Source of the DNA: Tsukamurella sp. M9C
GTDB taxonomy: Bacteria; Actinomycetota; Actinomycetes; Mycobacteriales; Mycobacteriaceae
DNA: 64,000 nucleotides
Assembly: GCF_020169415.1 (NCBI RefSeq)
Contig: NZ_JAIULG010000001.1
Location: 186,001-250,000 of the forward strand
Direction: 5' to 3'
Position numbers and translations under genes: made by a program. Within the stretch, counting starts at the first letter, position 1, and every line of letters begins with the position of its first letter. A model generated the notes under the pieces. It was not told where the DNA came from. It worked only from the letters and a program-made list of their open reading frames with translations, and ran no database searches. Positions 14,426-22,675 of this stretch are shown here, one piece after another.

Positions 14426-16996
14426 TCATCCGAAGAGTGACTTAAATCCCTTGACGATACCCTCACCGGCGGCCTGTCCGAGGCCGCTGCCGATGGCACC
14501 TCCGATAAGACCGCCGATCGCCATGCCGATCGGGCCACCAGCTGCGCCGATCGACGCGCCTGCAGCGGCACCAGCCCAACCGCCTGCGAACGAGGATCCG
14601 GCGCCGACAACCGCTTGCGTCGCATCCTTTCCGCCGCGAATATCGTTGGCCGCGCCCAGGGCGGTGAATGCCGCTCCGATGCCCGGCAGTTTGCTGCCAA
14701 ATTTCCCGAGTGCTGCGCCACGCCGGGCGAGTGTGCTCTCCACTGCCTGAATGGAGTGTTTGCTCGGCCGCTGGAGCAGGTCAGCCTGGCCCATGCCGAG
14801 CGTCGAGAGTCGTGATGCAGGTGAGATGCGCGCTGCCCACGGGGGAAGGTGTGTCTTGCCTACGCCAGGTAGGAGCGTATTGCTAGGGCGCGTTCCGTTT
14901 AAGGCCTTGTCGAGACTGCTGATAGCACCAGCGATGGCGTTGCCTCGGTTTACCGGATCGATCGCGTTTGGATCGCTGACGTCGACTTCAGTGACCTTGC
15001 CGGTGCTGTCGGCGACCTTCACGCCGTCCTCGTCGGCGACGGCGGTGGTGATGTCACCGGTTGCCTCGTCAGTAACGGACCGAACTGAACTTGTGGTTCC
15101 GTCAGGATTCTTCGTGGTCAGTTGATACTCGCCGTCGCCAACGCGATTGTAGTCACCGGTTGATTGCGTGCCGTCGTTGTTAGTGCCGGTGATAGTTCCT
15201 TGGGAGTTGTCGGCGTTGCCGGTGGAGGTCACTCGTGGCGCCTGGCCGTCGAGAGGTGAGCCGTCGTAGCGCTGGGAGTAGTGGTCCCCGCCTGCGCCTT
15301 GTTGGCCGGCGTAACTGCTGCTGCCGTCGTTGTTGTCGGACCAGGATTGCCATCCGCCTTGTCCGTCGCTGACAGTGCGTATGTCGCTGAAGCTTCCGTC
15401 GGGGCGGGTTGCGCGGGTATCGACGGACTGTCCGCCGCTGCCGGGGACGATTGTGTGGGTCAGGGTTTCGCCGTTGGGGCGGGTCTCGGTCCACGAGTCG
15501 CCGTCCTGGCGGCCGGTGGTGTTGACGATGCCGACGTTGGTTTCGTCGGGGTCGGCGAGGATCGGGTTGGTGTTGCCTTCGGGGCGGTCGATGGTCTGTA
15601 CGAGGTCATTGCCGTCGACGCTGTAGCGGGTGGGGATCTTCTCCCCGGTCTTGGTGTCGTAAGCCCAGGGCGCTTCGAAGCGTTTGACCTGGTTACCGTC
15701 TCGGTCGAAGACGCTGACGGAGCCGTCGTCGTTGACCTTGGAGGAACCGCCTTCGGGCTGGTCGAGGTTGAACCGGTACTTCGACGGAGCGTTCTCGTTC
15801 TCGCTGAGAATGAACGTGCGGTCACCGTCGGGAGTGGTCCATTGCTTGTAGTTCTCACCCTCGATGAGGTCACCAGGAATCGTGTCGTTCGTCGGGGTGG
15901 ACCCGTCCGAGTTGAGCGGACCAGCCTTGCGGCCGCGGCGCCCCGTCATCAACGCCGACACTTCGCCGACGAGGTACGCCCACGACGGAGCGCCGTCCTT
16001 CTGCTCGCCGTCACCGGTGCCGGGCCCGGTGCCGCCGCCGTTGTTGCTCGCGCCGCCGCCACCAGGGCCGGCGGGTGCGCCCGCGCCGTTGCCGGCGCCG
16101 GGGACTGCGCACTGCGATTCGGTCTTGGTCACGGTGACGGTGGGGCTGCTGGGCTGCCCTGACTGGGTCTGCTGGCCTGGCTGCTGCTGTCCGGTCTGCT
16201 GCGGCCCGCCCGGTGCGGTGGTCTGCACGGCCGGGTTCTGGTTCTGCTGCCCGTTGCCCTGCGGCTGTTGGCCGCTGCCTTGGCCGGGTTGTTCGTTGCC
16301 GGGGATGTTCGGGGCCTGCTGCCCGGGGGTGCCGAACTGGGGGGTCTGTGCTTGGATGCCGGGGCCGTTGTCCCCGCCACTGCCCGCGGGGGAGGTGGCG
16401 ATGCCGTTGTTGTCCTGCCCGCCCTGTTGGCCGCCTTGCTGCCCACCCGGCGTGCCGGTCTGGGCTGGGGGTGGGGTGAAGGTCAGCTCGGGTCCGGTCG
16501 GGCCGCAGGTGGCGGGTCCTCCGCCGGGGCACGGCGCTGCGATCGCTGTGCCGGTGCCTGCGGTGGTGGCGGCGAAGCCCATCATCCCGACAGCGACGAC
16601 GATCCCGGCGACCGCAGCGGCGGCACGGACCTGGGTGGGCGCCGGGGCGCCGACACCGGTGTCGCGGAGCTTGCCGAGGCCGGCGAAGAGGATCTTGCCG
16701 ACGATGACCATGACGAGCCAGAAGGTCAGGAACACCACCGGTACGGGGGTGAATCGGGGTGCTTCGATGGAGAACATCACGCCGCCGATGAGGCCGGCGA
16801 GGCCGATGATGGTGAGGAATGCGCCCTGCAGGCGCTGCTGCCGCACCGTCTGCGACGGTGCCCTGGAGCTTGACGCTGTTCCGGATGTGCCGCCGCTGTC
16901 ATCCGGCCGCGCGGGCGTCACGGCGCGTGAGTGGCGTGGACTGCCGGACGGTAGCGGCGCGGGCTGCGGTTGCCGCCGCGGGGTGGGTGTGGGCAT
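14426..16996 (-). CDS. Putative polymorphic toxin: membrane N-terminus, repeat-rich middle, glycine-zipper C-terminus
   Basis: 856 residues from the ATG at 16996, which has GGAG 7 nt upstream (a longer reading to 17062 lacks this). Three membrane helices lie at about 59-77, 84-107 and 126-146, then a Gln/Gly/Pro linker to about 335. A central domain (about 380-485) contains APWAYDTKTGEKIPTRYSVDG and is shared with the type VII effector at 60599. Asp/Gly/Ser/Thr-rich repeats follow (RPDGSFSDIRTV, NPDGTTSSVRSVTD). The last 72 residues form a glycine zipper (GGPIGMAIGGLIGGAIGSG) ending in KGFKSLFG. Glycine zippers in some type VII toxins form membrane pores, and by analogy this is the toxic end. 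Two likely membrane immunity genes follow at once. Confidence 0.65.
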   Translation of the reverse strand: MPTPTPRRQPQPAPLPSGSPRHSRAVTPARPDDSGGTSGTASSSRAPSQTVRQQRLQGAFLTIIGLAGLIGGVMFSIEAPRFTPVPVVFLTFWLVMVIVGKILFAGLGKLRDTGVGAPAPTQVRAAAAVAGIVVAVGMMGFAATTAGTGTAIAAPCPGGGPATCGPTGPELTFTPPPAQTGTPGGQQGGQQGGQDNNGIATSPAGSGGDNGPGIQAQTPQFGTPGQQAPNIPGNEQPGQGSGQQPQGNGQQNQNPAVQTTAPGGPQQTGQQQPGQQTQSGQPSSPTVTVTKTESQCAVPGAGNGAGAPAGPGGGGASNNGGGTGPGTGDGEQKDGAPSWAYLVGEVSALMTGRRGRKAGPLNSDGSTPTNDTIPGDLIEGENYKQWTTPDGDRTFILSENENAPSKYRFNLDQPEGGSSKVNDDGSVSVFDRDGNQVKRFEAPWAYDTKTGEKIPTRYSVDGNDLVQTIDRPEGNTNPILADPDETNVGIVNTTGRQDGDSWTETRPNGETLTHTIVPGSGGQSVDTRATRPDGSFSDIRTVSDGQGGWQSWSDNNDGSSSYAGQQGAGGDHYSQRYDGSPLDGQAPRVTSTGNADNSQGTITGTNNDGTQSTGDYNRVGDGEYQLTTKNPDGTTSSVRSVTDEATGDITTAVADEDGVKVADSTGKVTEVDVSDPNAIDPVNRGNAIAGAISSLDKALNGTRPSNTLLPGVGKTHLPPWAARISPASRLSTLGMGQADLLQRPSKHSIQAVESTLARRGAALGKFGSKLPGIGAAFTALGAANDIRGGKDATQAVVGAGSSFAGGWAGAAAGASIGAAGGPIGMAIGGLIGGAIGSGLGQAAGEGIVKGFKSLFG

Positions 16997-17134
16997 CAGG
17001 ACACTCCAAAGTGCAGGGAATTGGATCGGAGATTCGGCGAAGTGCCGGGTGATGGATGCCAAGCTTCCACACGATTCGGGCTTGTCAACCGCCTTGAGGT
17101 GCTGAACAAGCGTTTCTGGAGGCCAGGGCTGATC

Positions 17135-17166
17135 TGTTTAGTGGTGTTTAGTGGGGCGACTAAACA
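17135..17166. promoter_or_regulatory. Repeat cluster upstream of the putative toxin gene
   Basis: Two head-to-tail copies of TGTTTAGTGG (17135-17144 and 17145-17154) are followed by an inverted copy: TGTTTAGT (17145-17152) faces ACTAAACA (17159-17166). The cluster sits 140 bp upstream of the toxin start, inside a 306-bp gap (16997-17302) that holds no gene. It could be the operator for the HTH protein encoded next door; nothing else in the gap is recognisable. Confidence 0.5.
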
Positions 17167-17302
17167 CGGCAACCCGGTTCGCGGCGTGTTCAACGGCCTG
17201 CTGAACAACGCAAATCGCCCGCGGTTGGGTGGTTGTGAGGCCGCCGCGACTGACTCGCAGTCAGGCCGGATGCGGGCTGTTCGTCGGGTGCGCATCGGCG
17301 GC

Positions 17303-18283
17303 CTAGGCGGTGACGGCGCCGAGGGCGAGGCCGAGGGCGAGGGTTAGCGCGATGAGGGCGATGACGAGAGCGGCGATCGTCTGGTGCACGCGCAGCGTGT
17401 GCAGGGACGCGGCCTGGGAGGCGGTCCAGAACTCGGTGACCGCACCGGGTGGGGTGTGCGCGATGGTCGCCGCACCGAACCGGAACGGCGCTCCGGGCGC
17501 TGCGGCGGGGTCGCCGGTCGCGGGTGCGAGGGAGATGAGGGCGTCGGCGGTCAGGGTCAGGCGGACGTGGTCGTAGAGCCAGGCGCGAGGTCGGCCGGCA
17601 GTGTCCCAGCGGTGGGCGTCCTGCTCGAGCGCGCTCCGTGCGATGAGCACGGGTCGGGCCTGCCGTATCCAGGTCGACAGGCGCGGCCAGGTCTCGGTCA
17701 GCCGCAGGTCCGTCAGTCGGACGAGGTCTTGGTTGTCGTTGCTGGGGTCGGGTGTCAGACCCAGGAGGCCGACTTCGACGAGCTCGGCGGCAACGCGCCC
17801 CGCTGCGGCGGGCACGTCGGGTGTGCGAAGTGCGAGGTCGCCGGTCGACGAGACCGCGATGCAGCTCAGAAGGAGACGCCTAGCGTCTTCCAGACGCGCC
17901 GGTTCCGTGGTGTCGGCGTCGGTCGCCCACTGCTCGGCGGCGGTCGCGATCTGGGTGAGCACGGGCATTGCGGGGTCGCGGCCGGTGGCCGTGGTGAACA
18001 GGTGCTGCCACTGCCGCACCGTCACCACGTCGTCCCGGATGACGTCGAGGTTGGTGGCGGCGCGGGCAGTCAGCCACACCAGCATCGGTTCGATGGTCTC
18101 GAACTCAGCCGGTAGGTGTCGTCCGGTGCGCCAGTTCGACACCGTCGCTGCGCTGACCCCGACGGCCTCAGCAACGGCCCGTACCGTCGGCGAGCCTGCC
18201 AGGGCGAACAACCGGCGCAACGCCGAGGCGAAGACCGCGACGTCATCGCCGGTCTGATCGGGTCGCGCAGGGGCAGGAGTCAT
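17303..18283 (-). CDS. HTH protein with C-terminal membrane anchor
   Basis: 326 residues. An XRE-like helix-turn-helix lies at about residues 15-65 (VRAVAEAVGVSAATVSNWRTGRHLP). A long helical middle part with Arg/Asp-rich stretches follows, and one membrane helix ends the chain (TIAALVIALIALTLALGLALGAV). A DNA-binding domain tethered to the membrane suggests a signal-responsive regulator; I do not recognise the exact family. The start ATG overlaps the upstream stop (ATGA). It is read in the same direction as the toxin operon, whose promoter region with the TGTTTAGT repeats follows directly. Confidence 0.6.
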   Translation of the reverse strand: MTPAPARPDQTGDDVAVFASALRRLFALAGSPTVRAVAEAVGVSAATVSNWRTGRHLPAEFETIEPMLVWLTARAATNLDVIRDDVVTVRQWQHLFTTATGRDPAMPVLTQIATAAEQWATDADTTEPARLEDARRLLLSCIAVSSTGDLALRTPDVPAAAGRVAAELVEVGLLGLTPDPSNDNQDLVRLTDLRLTETWPRLSTWIRQARPVLIARSALEQDAHRWDTAGRPRAWLYDHVRLTLTADALISLAPATGDPAAAPGAPFRFGAATIAHTPPGAVTEFWTASQAASLHTLRVHQTIAALVIALIALTLALGLALGAVTA

Positions 18284-18633
18284 GAGCGGGAGCCACTGCG
18301 GGCGGCGTTCCACACCGCGCTCGCGCCACCGACGACGAGGTTGCTGGCGAGCATCATGACGAGCACGAAGACCACGAACACCAGCGGCATCGTGAACCGC
18401 TCACCCCACGCGTTCAGGTGGGAGACGGCGAACCCGCAGCCGATCAACATCACCAACCCGACAAGTAGCCCGGCAGCCTTGCGCGCCAGGGTGCGGAGCT
18501 CCTCGTCAGGCGACTTCCCTTCCGGCTCAGCGTCACTGGCAGCAGGCCGTGCAGCCGAGGCGGAAGTGGGCGCAGCGGCCGCAGGCGCCGCTGGTTGCTG
18601 CACGGGAAGTTGTCGGGCCTCGTCCGCGGACAT
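18280..18633 (-). CDS. Two-helix membrane protein, unknown
   Basis: 117 residues. An Ala/Pro/Gln-rich N-terminal half of about 45 residues is followed by two membrane helices (about 52-70 and 82-103) and a short basic end. No family is recognised. It has an AAAGGGTG ribosome site and is translationally coupled to the HTH-membrane protein, so the two probably work as a pair. It is divergent from the MspA-like porin across 419 bp. Confidence 0.65.
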   Translation of the reverse strand: MSADEARQLPVQQPAAPAAAAPTSASAARPAASDAEPEGKSPDEELRTLARKAAGLLVGLVMLIGCGFAVSHLNAWGERFTMPLVFVVFVLVMMLASNLVVGGASAVWNAARSGSRS

Positions 18634-19052
18634 GGGTCACCCTTTCGCTACGCTTACGACATCACGGCACTACTGGGGGATTGTCGTCGTCCGCCCGAAT
18701 CTGACCGTAGCGGATAGTAACCATGTCGGCGTACTAGGTATTCGATATCGACTACTCGTGTCGTGAAGCGCTGAGTCTTCTCACGCCGTGTGCGCGGCGG
18801 GGAAGATCATGGGTGAAACGCCATGGCGGAGAACGCTCCACGCCTCGAATCCCGTGTTCTTCGTCATGCGACCTTCGCCGGATAGGTGCGGTGCGCCTGT
18901 CGCGTCGATGCCGGTCGGGCCTGCGAGGTTCAGGCAACTGTGATCGTTCTGTTACCCACTCGGATTGCGGATCGTGTGTCCGCTGTGGTGCTATTGGGGC
19001 TGTTGTTACAGATGTGACACTGCCGATTGACTACACCTGGGGAGTCCACGAC
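18634..19052. other. Gene-free region between island operon and porin gene
   Basis: No credible gene is seen. It must hold the promoter of the two-helix/HTH operon (minus strand) and that of the porin (plus strand). A short palindrome TCGATATCGA lies near 18745. TGTTACAGATGTGACA, an imperfect dyad near 19003-19018, precedes the porin by about 35 bp and may be a regulator site. Confidence 0.4.
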
Positions 19053-19967
19053 ATGCCGACCGCGCCTCACGCCCACCCGTCCCGGCTTCCGCGGACGTTG
19101 ATCGGTCTGTGCGCCGCCGCAGCGGCTATCGCCATCACGGCAGCACCGGCGGGAGCCGCGCCCGCGCCGGCACCCAAGCCGGTCCCCGCCGCGGCGGCTG
19201 CGAAGCCCGCGGCCCAGGCTGCGGTGACCCCGCCGCCGGCACCGCGGATGCGGGTCCCCGTCCCCGGGCAGATCCGCGAGGGCGAGTTCGCCGACACCAG
19301 TCGTGAACTCGTCACCCGCGATGGCTGGAAGGTCACCGTCTCCAAGTTCGGGGAGAAGCTCGATTCCGTCCCGCCGCTCAACCGATCGCCCCAGAGCTTC
19401 GAAGGATTCTCGAGCGTCGGCGGTGAAGCGAAGGTCGAAGCCGCCTACCCGAACGATCCGAAACGCAAGCCCACCAGCCGAATCAAGTCCGCCACCCTGA
19501 CTACCGGCGTCCAGGTCGGCTGCGCCGTCACTGCCGACAGCCTCACCATCGGCGGCTCTCTCTCCAACGCCACCACCGCCTCGATCACCCCCACCGTCAC
19601 CGCATCCGGCACCGTTACCGGACAGGGTCAGGGCGGCTCCAACGGCGGCTCCGGCGGAGGTAGCGTCTCCGGCACCGGGTCCGGCAGCCTGTCCGGAACC
19701 CTCTCCGGCACCGTCACCGAGACGGGCAACATCTCCGGCATCCTCAAACCCGGCACCACCAAAGACATTCCTTATGCCAAGAAGGCCGTCGTCGGCCCCA
19801 ACGCCCAGACCATGACCCGCGACATCCGCATCGCCGTCGACAACTGCATCGGCGGCGTCCAGGTCCGCACCTACGCCACCGTCGCCATCAGCACAGACGC
19901 CACCGACGACACCCTCACCACCTTCGGCAAGCCGATCTTCCTGACCCGCCCCGAGCAGAACCGGTAG
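19053..19967 (+). CDS. MspA-family outer-membrane porin
   Basis: 304 residues from the ATG at 19053 (GGGAG 8 nt upstream). A signal peptide (LIGLCAAAAAIAITAAPAGA) is followed by an Ala/Pro-rich spacer to about 70. The porin part starts with DGWKVTVSKFGEKLDSVPPLNRSP, the equivalent of the TVQQWDTFLNGVFPLDR region of MspA. It continues through GVQVGCAVTADSLTIGGSL and closes with VRTYATVAISTDATDDTLTTFGKP, the family's end motif. Two cysteines (GVQVGCAV, VDNCIGG) could form a disulfide. A Gly/Ser/Thr-rich insert (about 190-235) replaces part of the barrel hairpin. Such porins form octameric channels in mycolic-acid outer membranes. Confidence 0.8.
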   Translation: MPTAPHAHPSRLPRTLIGLCAAAAAIAITAAPAGAAPAPAPKPVPAAAAAKPAAQAAVTPPPAPRMRVPVPGQIREGEFADTSRELVTRDGWKVTVSKFGEKLDSVPPLNRSPQSFEGFSSVGGEAKVEAAYPNDPKRKPTSRIKSATLTTGVQVGCAVTADSLTIGGSLSNATTASITPTVTASGTVTGQGQGGSNGGSGGGSVSGTGSGSLSGTLSGTVTETGNISGILKPGTTKDIPYAKKAVVGPNAQTMTRDIRIAVDNCIGGVQVRTYATVAISTDATDDTLTTFGKPIFLTRPEQNR

Positions 19968-20041
19968 CTGCACGGCGGGCTTCACGGAACCTTCACGGCA
20001 TCGCGGCGGGGCGGCCACACCGCGCCCGCACAGTGGTGTCC

Positions 20042-22192
20042 ATGCAGGAGAAACTCAGAGACATAGCGCGTTTCGACGGGCCGTCGTCGATCGTCGTCTT
20101 CCTCGTGGCACTGCCACTGTCCCTCGGTATCGCGCTGGCGTCGGGCGCGCCGCTCATGGCGGGCCTCATCGCGGGCGTCATCGGCGGCATCGTCGGCGGC
20201 CTGATGGGCGGCTCGCCGCTGCTCGTCAGCGGCCCGGCCGCGGGCCTCACGGTGGTCGTCGCCGAACTCATCGCGACCTTCGGCTGGAAGGTGACCACCG
20301 CGATCACCGTCGCCGCGGGCCTGGTGCAGATCGGACTGGGCCTGAGCCGGATCGCCCGTGCGGCGCTGGCGATCTCGCCGGTCGTGGTGCACGCCATGCT
20401 CGCCGGCATCGGCGTGACGATCGTGATCCAGCAGGCCCACGTCCTGCTCGGCGGCTCCTCGCGCAGCTCGGTGCTGCAGAACCTCACGGAGCTGCCCTCG
20501 CGGATCGGCGCCCTGCACTGGCCGGACCTCGCCGTCGGCCTCGTCGTGATCGCGGTGATGGTGCTCTGGCCGAAGCTGCCCGCGAAGTGGCGCCGGGTCC
20601 CCGGCGCCCTCGTCGCGGTGACGGCCGCGACGGTGCTCTCCCTCGTCGTCCCGATGAACGTCGAGCGGATCCGCCTGAACGGCTCCATCATCGACGCGAT
20701 CGGCCTGCCCGCCATGCCCACCGGGAACTGGGGCGCCGTCGCCCTCGGCGTCCTCACCGTCGCGCTCATCGCCAGCGTCGAGTCGCTGCTCTCCGCCGTG
20801 GCCACCGACCGCATGCACGACGGCGCCAAGACGAACCTCGACCGCGAGCTCGTCGGCCAGGGCGCCGCCAACACCGTCTCCGGGCTGCTCGGCGGCCTCC
20901 CCGTCACCGGCGTCATCGTGCGCAGCGCGACCAACGTCGCCGCCGGGGCCCGCACCCGCTGGTCCGCGGTCCTGCACGGCGTGTGGCTACTCTTCTTCTC
21001 CGTCGCGCTCTCCGGCCTCGTCGAGAAGATCCCCACCTCCGCCCTCGCCGGCCTGCTCATCGTGATCGGCGTCCAACTGGTGAAGATCGCCCACATCCGC
21101 ACCGCCCGCCGCACGGGCGACCTGCTCGTCTACGCCGTCACCATCGGCGGCGTCCTGTTCCTCAACCTGCTCGAGGGCGTGCTCGCCGGACTCGTCGTCG
21201 CGCTGGTCCTCGTCCTGTGGCGAGTCGCGCGGGCCCATATCGAGGCCGTGGTCGACGGTGCCGGCCGCTGGCACGTCACCGTCGACGGGACGCTGTCCTT
21301 CTTCTCCCTGCCGCGCCTGACGCGGGTGCTCGCCACCGTCCCGCCCGGGCAGGACGTCGCGATCGAGCTCACCGTCGACTTCCTCGACCACGCGGCGGCG
21401 GAGGAGATCCAGGAGTGGTCGCGGCGCTACCGGGCCGCAGGCGGGACCGTCACCGTCGACGACCTGGGCGGTGCGGCTCTCGACGCGGCCGCGACGGTCA
21501 CGCCCCGTCGGACCACGGAACGCCCGGCCGAGCGCGGCCTGCTGCCCTGGCGCGCGCACGCCCGCGGCGGCCTCGCCGACGGGATCGCCCGCTACCACCG
21601 GCGGCACGCCGCCCTGCTCAGCGACGACTTCGACCAACTCAGCGGCGGCCAGAAGCCGGAGGCGCTGTTCCTCACCTGCGCCGATTCGCGGGTCGTGCCG
21701 AACGTCATCACCGGCAGCGGCCCGGGCGACCTGTTCACCGTCCGCAACGTGGGCAACCTGGTCCCGCCCGCGGGCACGGACCCGTCGATCGAGGCCTCGC
21801 TCGCCTACGCCGTCGACCAGCTCGCGGTCCGGCAGATCATCGTCTGCGGGCACTCCGCGTGCGGGGCGATGGGCGTCGCGCTCGAATCCCCGGTCGTTCC
21901 TCCGACGATCCGGCGCTGGATCGAGCACGCGGCACCGTCGACCGAGGCCTTCCGGACCGGCCACCCCGTGCGCGGGGCGGCGGCGGATCTGGGCTTCGGG
22001 GCGGCCGACCAGCTCTCGCTGGTCAACGTCGCGATGCAGGTGGCGGCGGTGGCCGAGCACCCGCTGGTGCGGGCCGCGGTCGCCGCGGGGCGGGTCGAAG
22101 TCATCGGCCTGTTCTTCGACATCGCGTCCGGCCGGGTGCTGCGCGTGACGGACTCGGCGGTCGTGGAGGCGGACACTCTCACCCACGCCTAG
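20042..22192 (+). CDS. SulP-type bicarbonate transporter fused to beta-carbonic anhydrase
   Basis: 716 residues. Residues 10-400 form the SulP membrane domain (VVFLVALPLSLGIALASGAP, GGSPLLVSGPAAGLTVVV, ESLLSAVATDRM). A degenerate STAS-like segment (about 405-470) follows, then a beta-carbonic anhydrase domain from about 500. Zinc ligands and the Asp/Arg dyad are intact: CADSR (Cys546, Asp548, Arg550) and CGHSACG (His604, Cys607). The fusion would import bicarbonate and interconvert it with CO2 at the membrane. An earlier in-frame GTG (20033) is possible; neither start has a clear ribosome site. Confidence 0.9.
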   Translation: MQEKLRDIARFDGPSSIVVFLVALPLSLGIALASGAPLMAGLIAGVIGGIVGGLMGGSPLLVSGPAAGLTVVVAELIATFGWKVTTAITVAAGLVQIGLGLSRIARAALAISPVVVHAMLAGIGVTIVIQQAHVLLGGSSRSSVLQNLTELPSRIGALHWPDLAVGLVVIAVMVLWPKLPAKWRRVPGALVAVTAATVLSLVVPMNVERIRLNGSIIDAIGLPAMPTGNWGAVALGVLTVALIASVESLLSAVATDRMHDGAKTNLDRELVGQGAANTVSGLLGGLPVTGVIVRSATNVAAGARTRWSAVLHGVWLLFFSVALSGLVEKIPTSALAGLLIVIGVQLVKIAHIRTARRTGDLLVYAVTIGGVLFLNLLEGVLAGLVVALVLVLWRVARAHIEAVVDGAGRWHVTVDGTLSFFSLPRLTRVLATVPPGQDVAIELTVDFLDHAAAEEIQEWSRRYRAAGGTVTVDDLGGAALDAAATVTPRRTTERPAERGLLPWRAHARGGLADGIARYHRRHAALLSDDFDQLSGGQKPEALFLTCADSRVVPNVITGSGPGDLFTVRNVGNLVPPAGTDPSIEASLAYAVDQLAVRQIIVCGHSACGAMGVALESPVVPPTIRRWIEHAAPSTEAFRTGHPVRGAAADLGFGAADQLSLVNVAMQVAAVAEHPLVRAAVAAGRVEVIGLFFDIASGRVLRVTDSAVVEADTLTHA

Positions 22193-22219
22193 CGACACGC
22201 CGGCGCGGCGCCGCGGACC

Positions 22220-22666
22220 TCACCCCCGCGGCGTCGCGCGTTCCGCCGTTCCCGATCGTCCGGGCCGGCGGGCGATCCCGGCAAGGGTGCTCGCGAACTC
22301 CTCCGCGATCGCGAGCTGCGTCCGGAGCTCGGCGCAGCGTTGCTGCGCGGCATCGGAGCACTGGTCGACGAAGACCGCGGCGTCGGCGCGCACCTCGTCC
22401 GCCGCCGCGTCGTCGGCGAGCGTGTCCAGCGCCGCGAGCAGATCCCGCATCTGTTCGAGGGTGAAGCCGAGCGGCTTCATGCGTCGGATCACGAGCAGGC
22501 GCTCGACGTCGGAGGAGGTGTAGAGGCGGAACCCGCCGGGGCTCCGCTCGGATGGCGTGACCAGGCCGACCTCGTCGTAGTGCCGGATCGTCTTGAGGGA
22601 CAGCCCCGTGGCCTCCGCGACCTGTCCGATCTGCAGGAGGCGGCCGGTCTCCGGTGCGTCTGCCAT
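22220..22666 (-). CDS. MerR family regulator
   Basis: 148 residues. The N-terminal MerR winged helix is clear (LLQIGQVAEATGLSLKTIRHYDEVGLV, then GFRLYTSSDVERLLVIRRMKPLGFTLEQM). The dimerisation helix follows, and a basic tail ends the protein. No cysteine metal site is present (one Cys, QCSD), so it is not an obvious metal sensor. It lies 9 bp downstream of the SulP transporter gene on the same strand, so it probably regulates its own operon. It converges on the SulP-carbonic anhydrase gene. Confidence 0.87.
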   Translation of the reverse strand: MADAPETGRLLQIGQVAEATGLSLKTIRHYDEVGLVTPSERSPGGFRLYTSSDVERLLVIRRMKPLGFTLEQMRDLLAALDTLADDAAADEVRADAAVFVDQCSDAAQQRCAELRTQLAIAEEFASTLAGIARRPGRSGTAERATPRG

Positions 22667-22675
22667 GGCGTGAGC

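Noticed and set aside
16997-17062. Longer N-terminus (22 extra residues) for the glycine-zipper protein
   Set aside because: The inner ATG at 16996 has GGAG at proper distance; the outer start has none.
19003-19018. CRP-type site upstream of the porin
   Set aside because: TGTTA-N6-TGACA deviates from the TGTGA-N6-TCACA consensus in both halves; kept only as a possible dyad.
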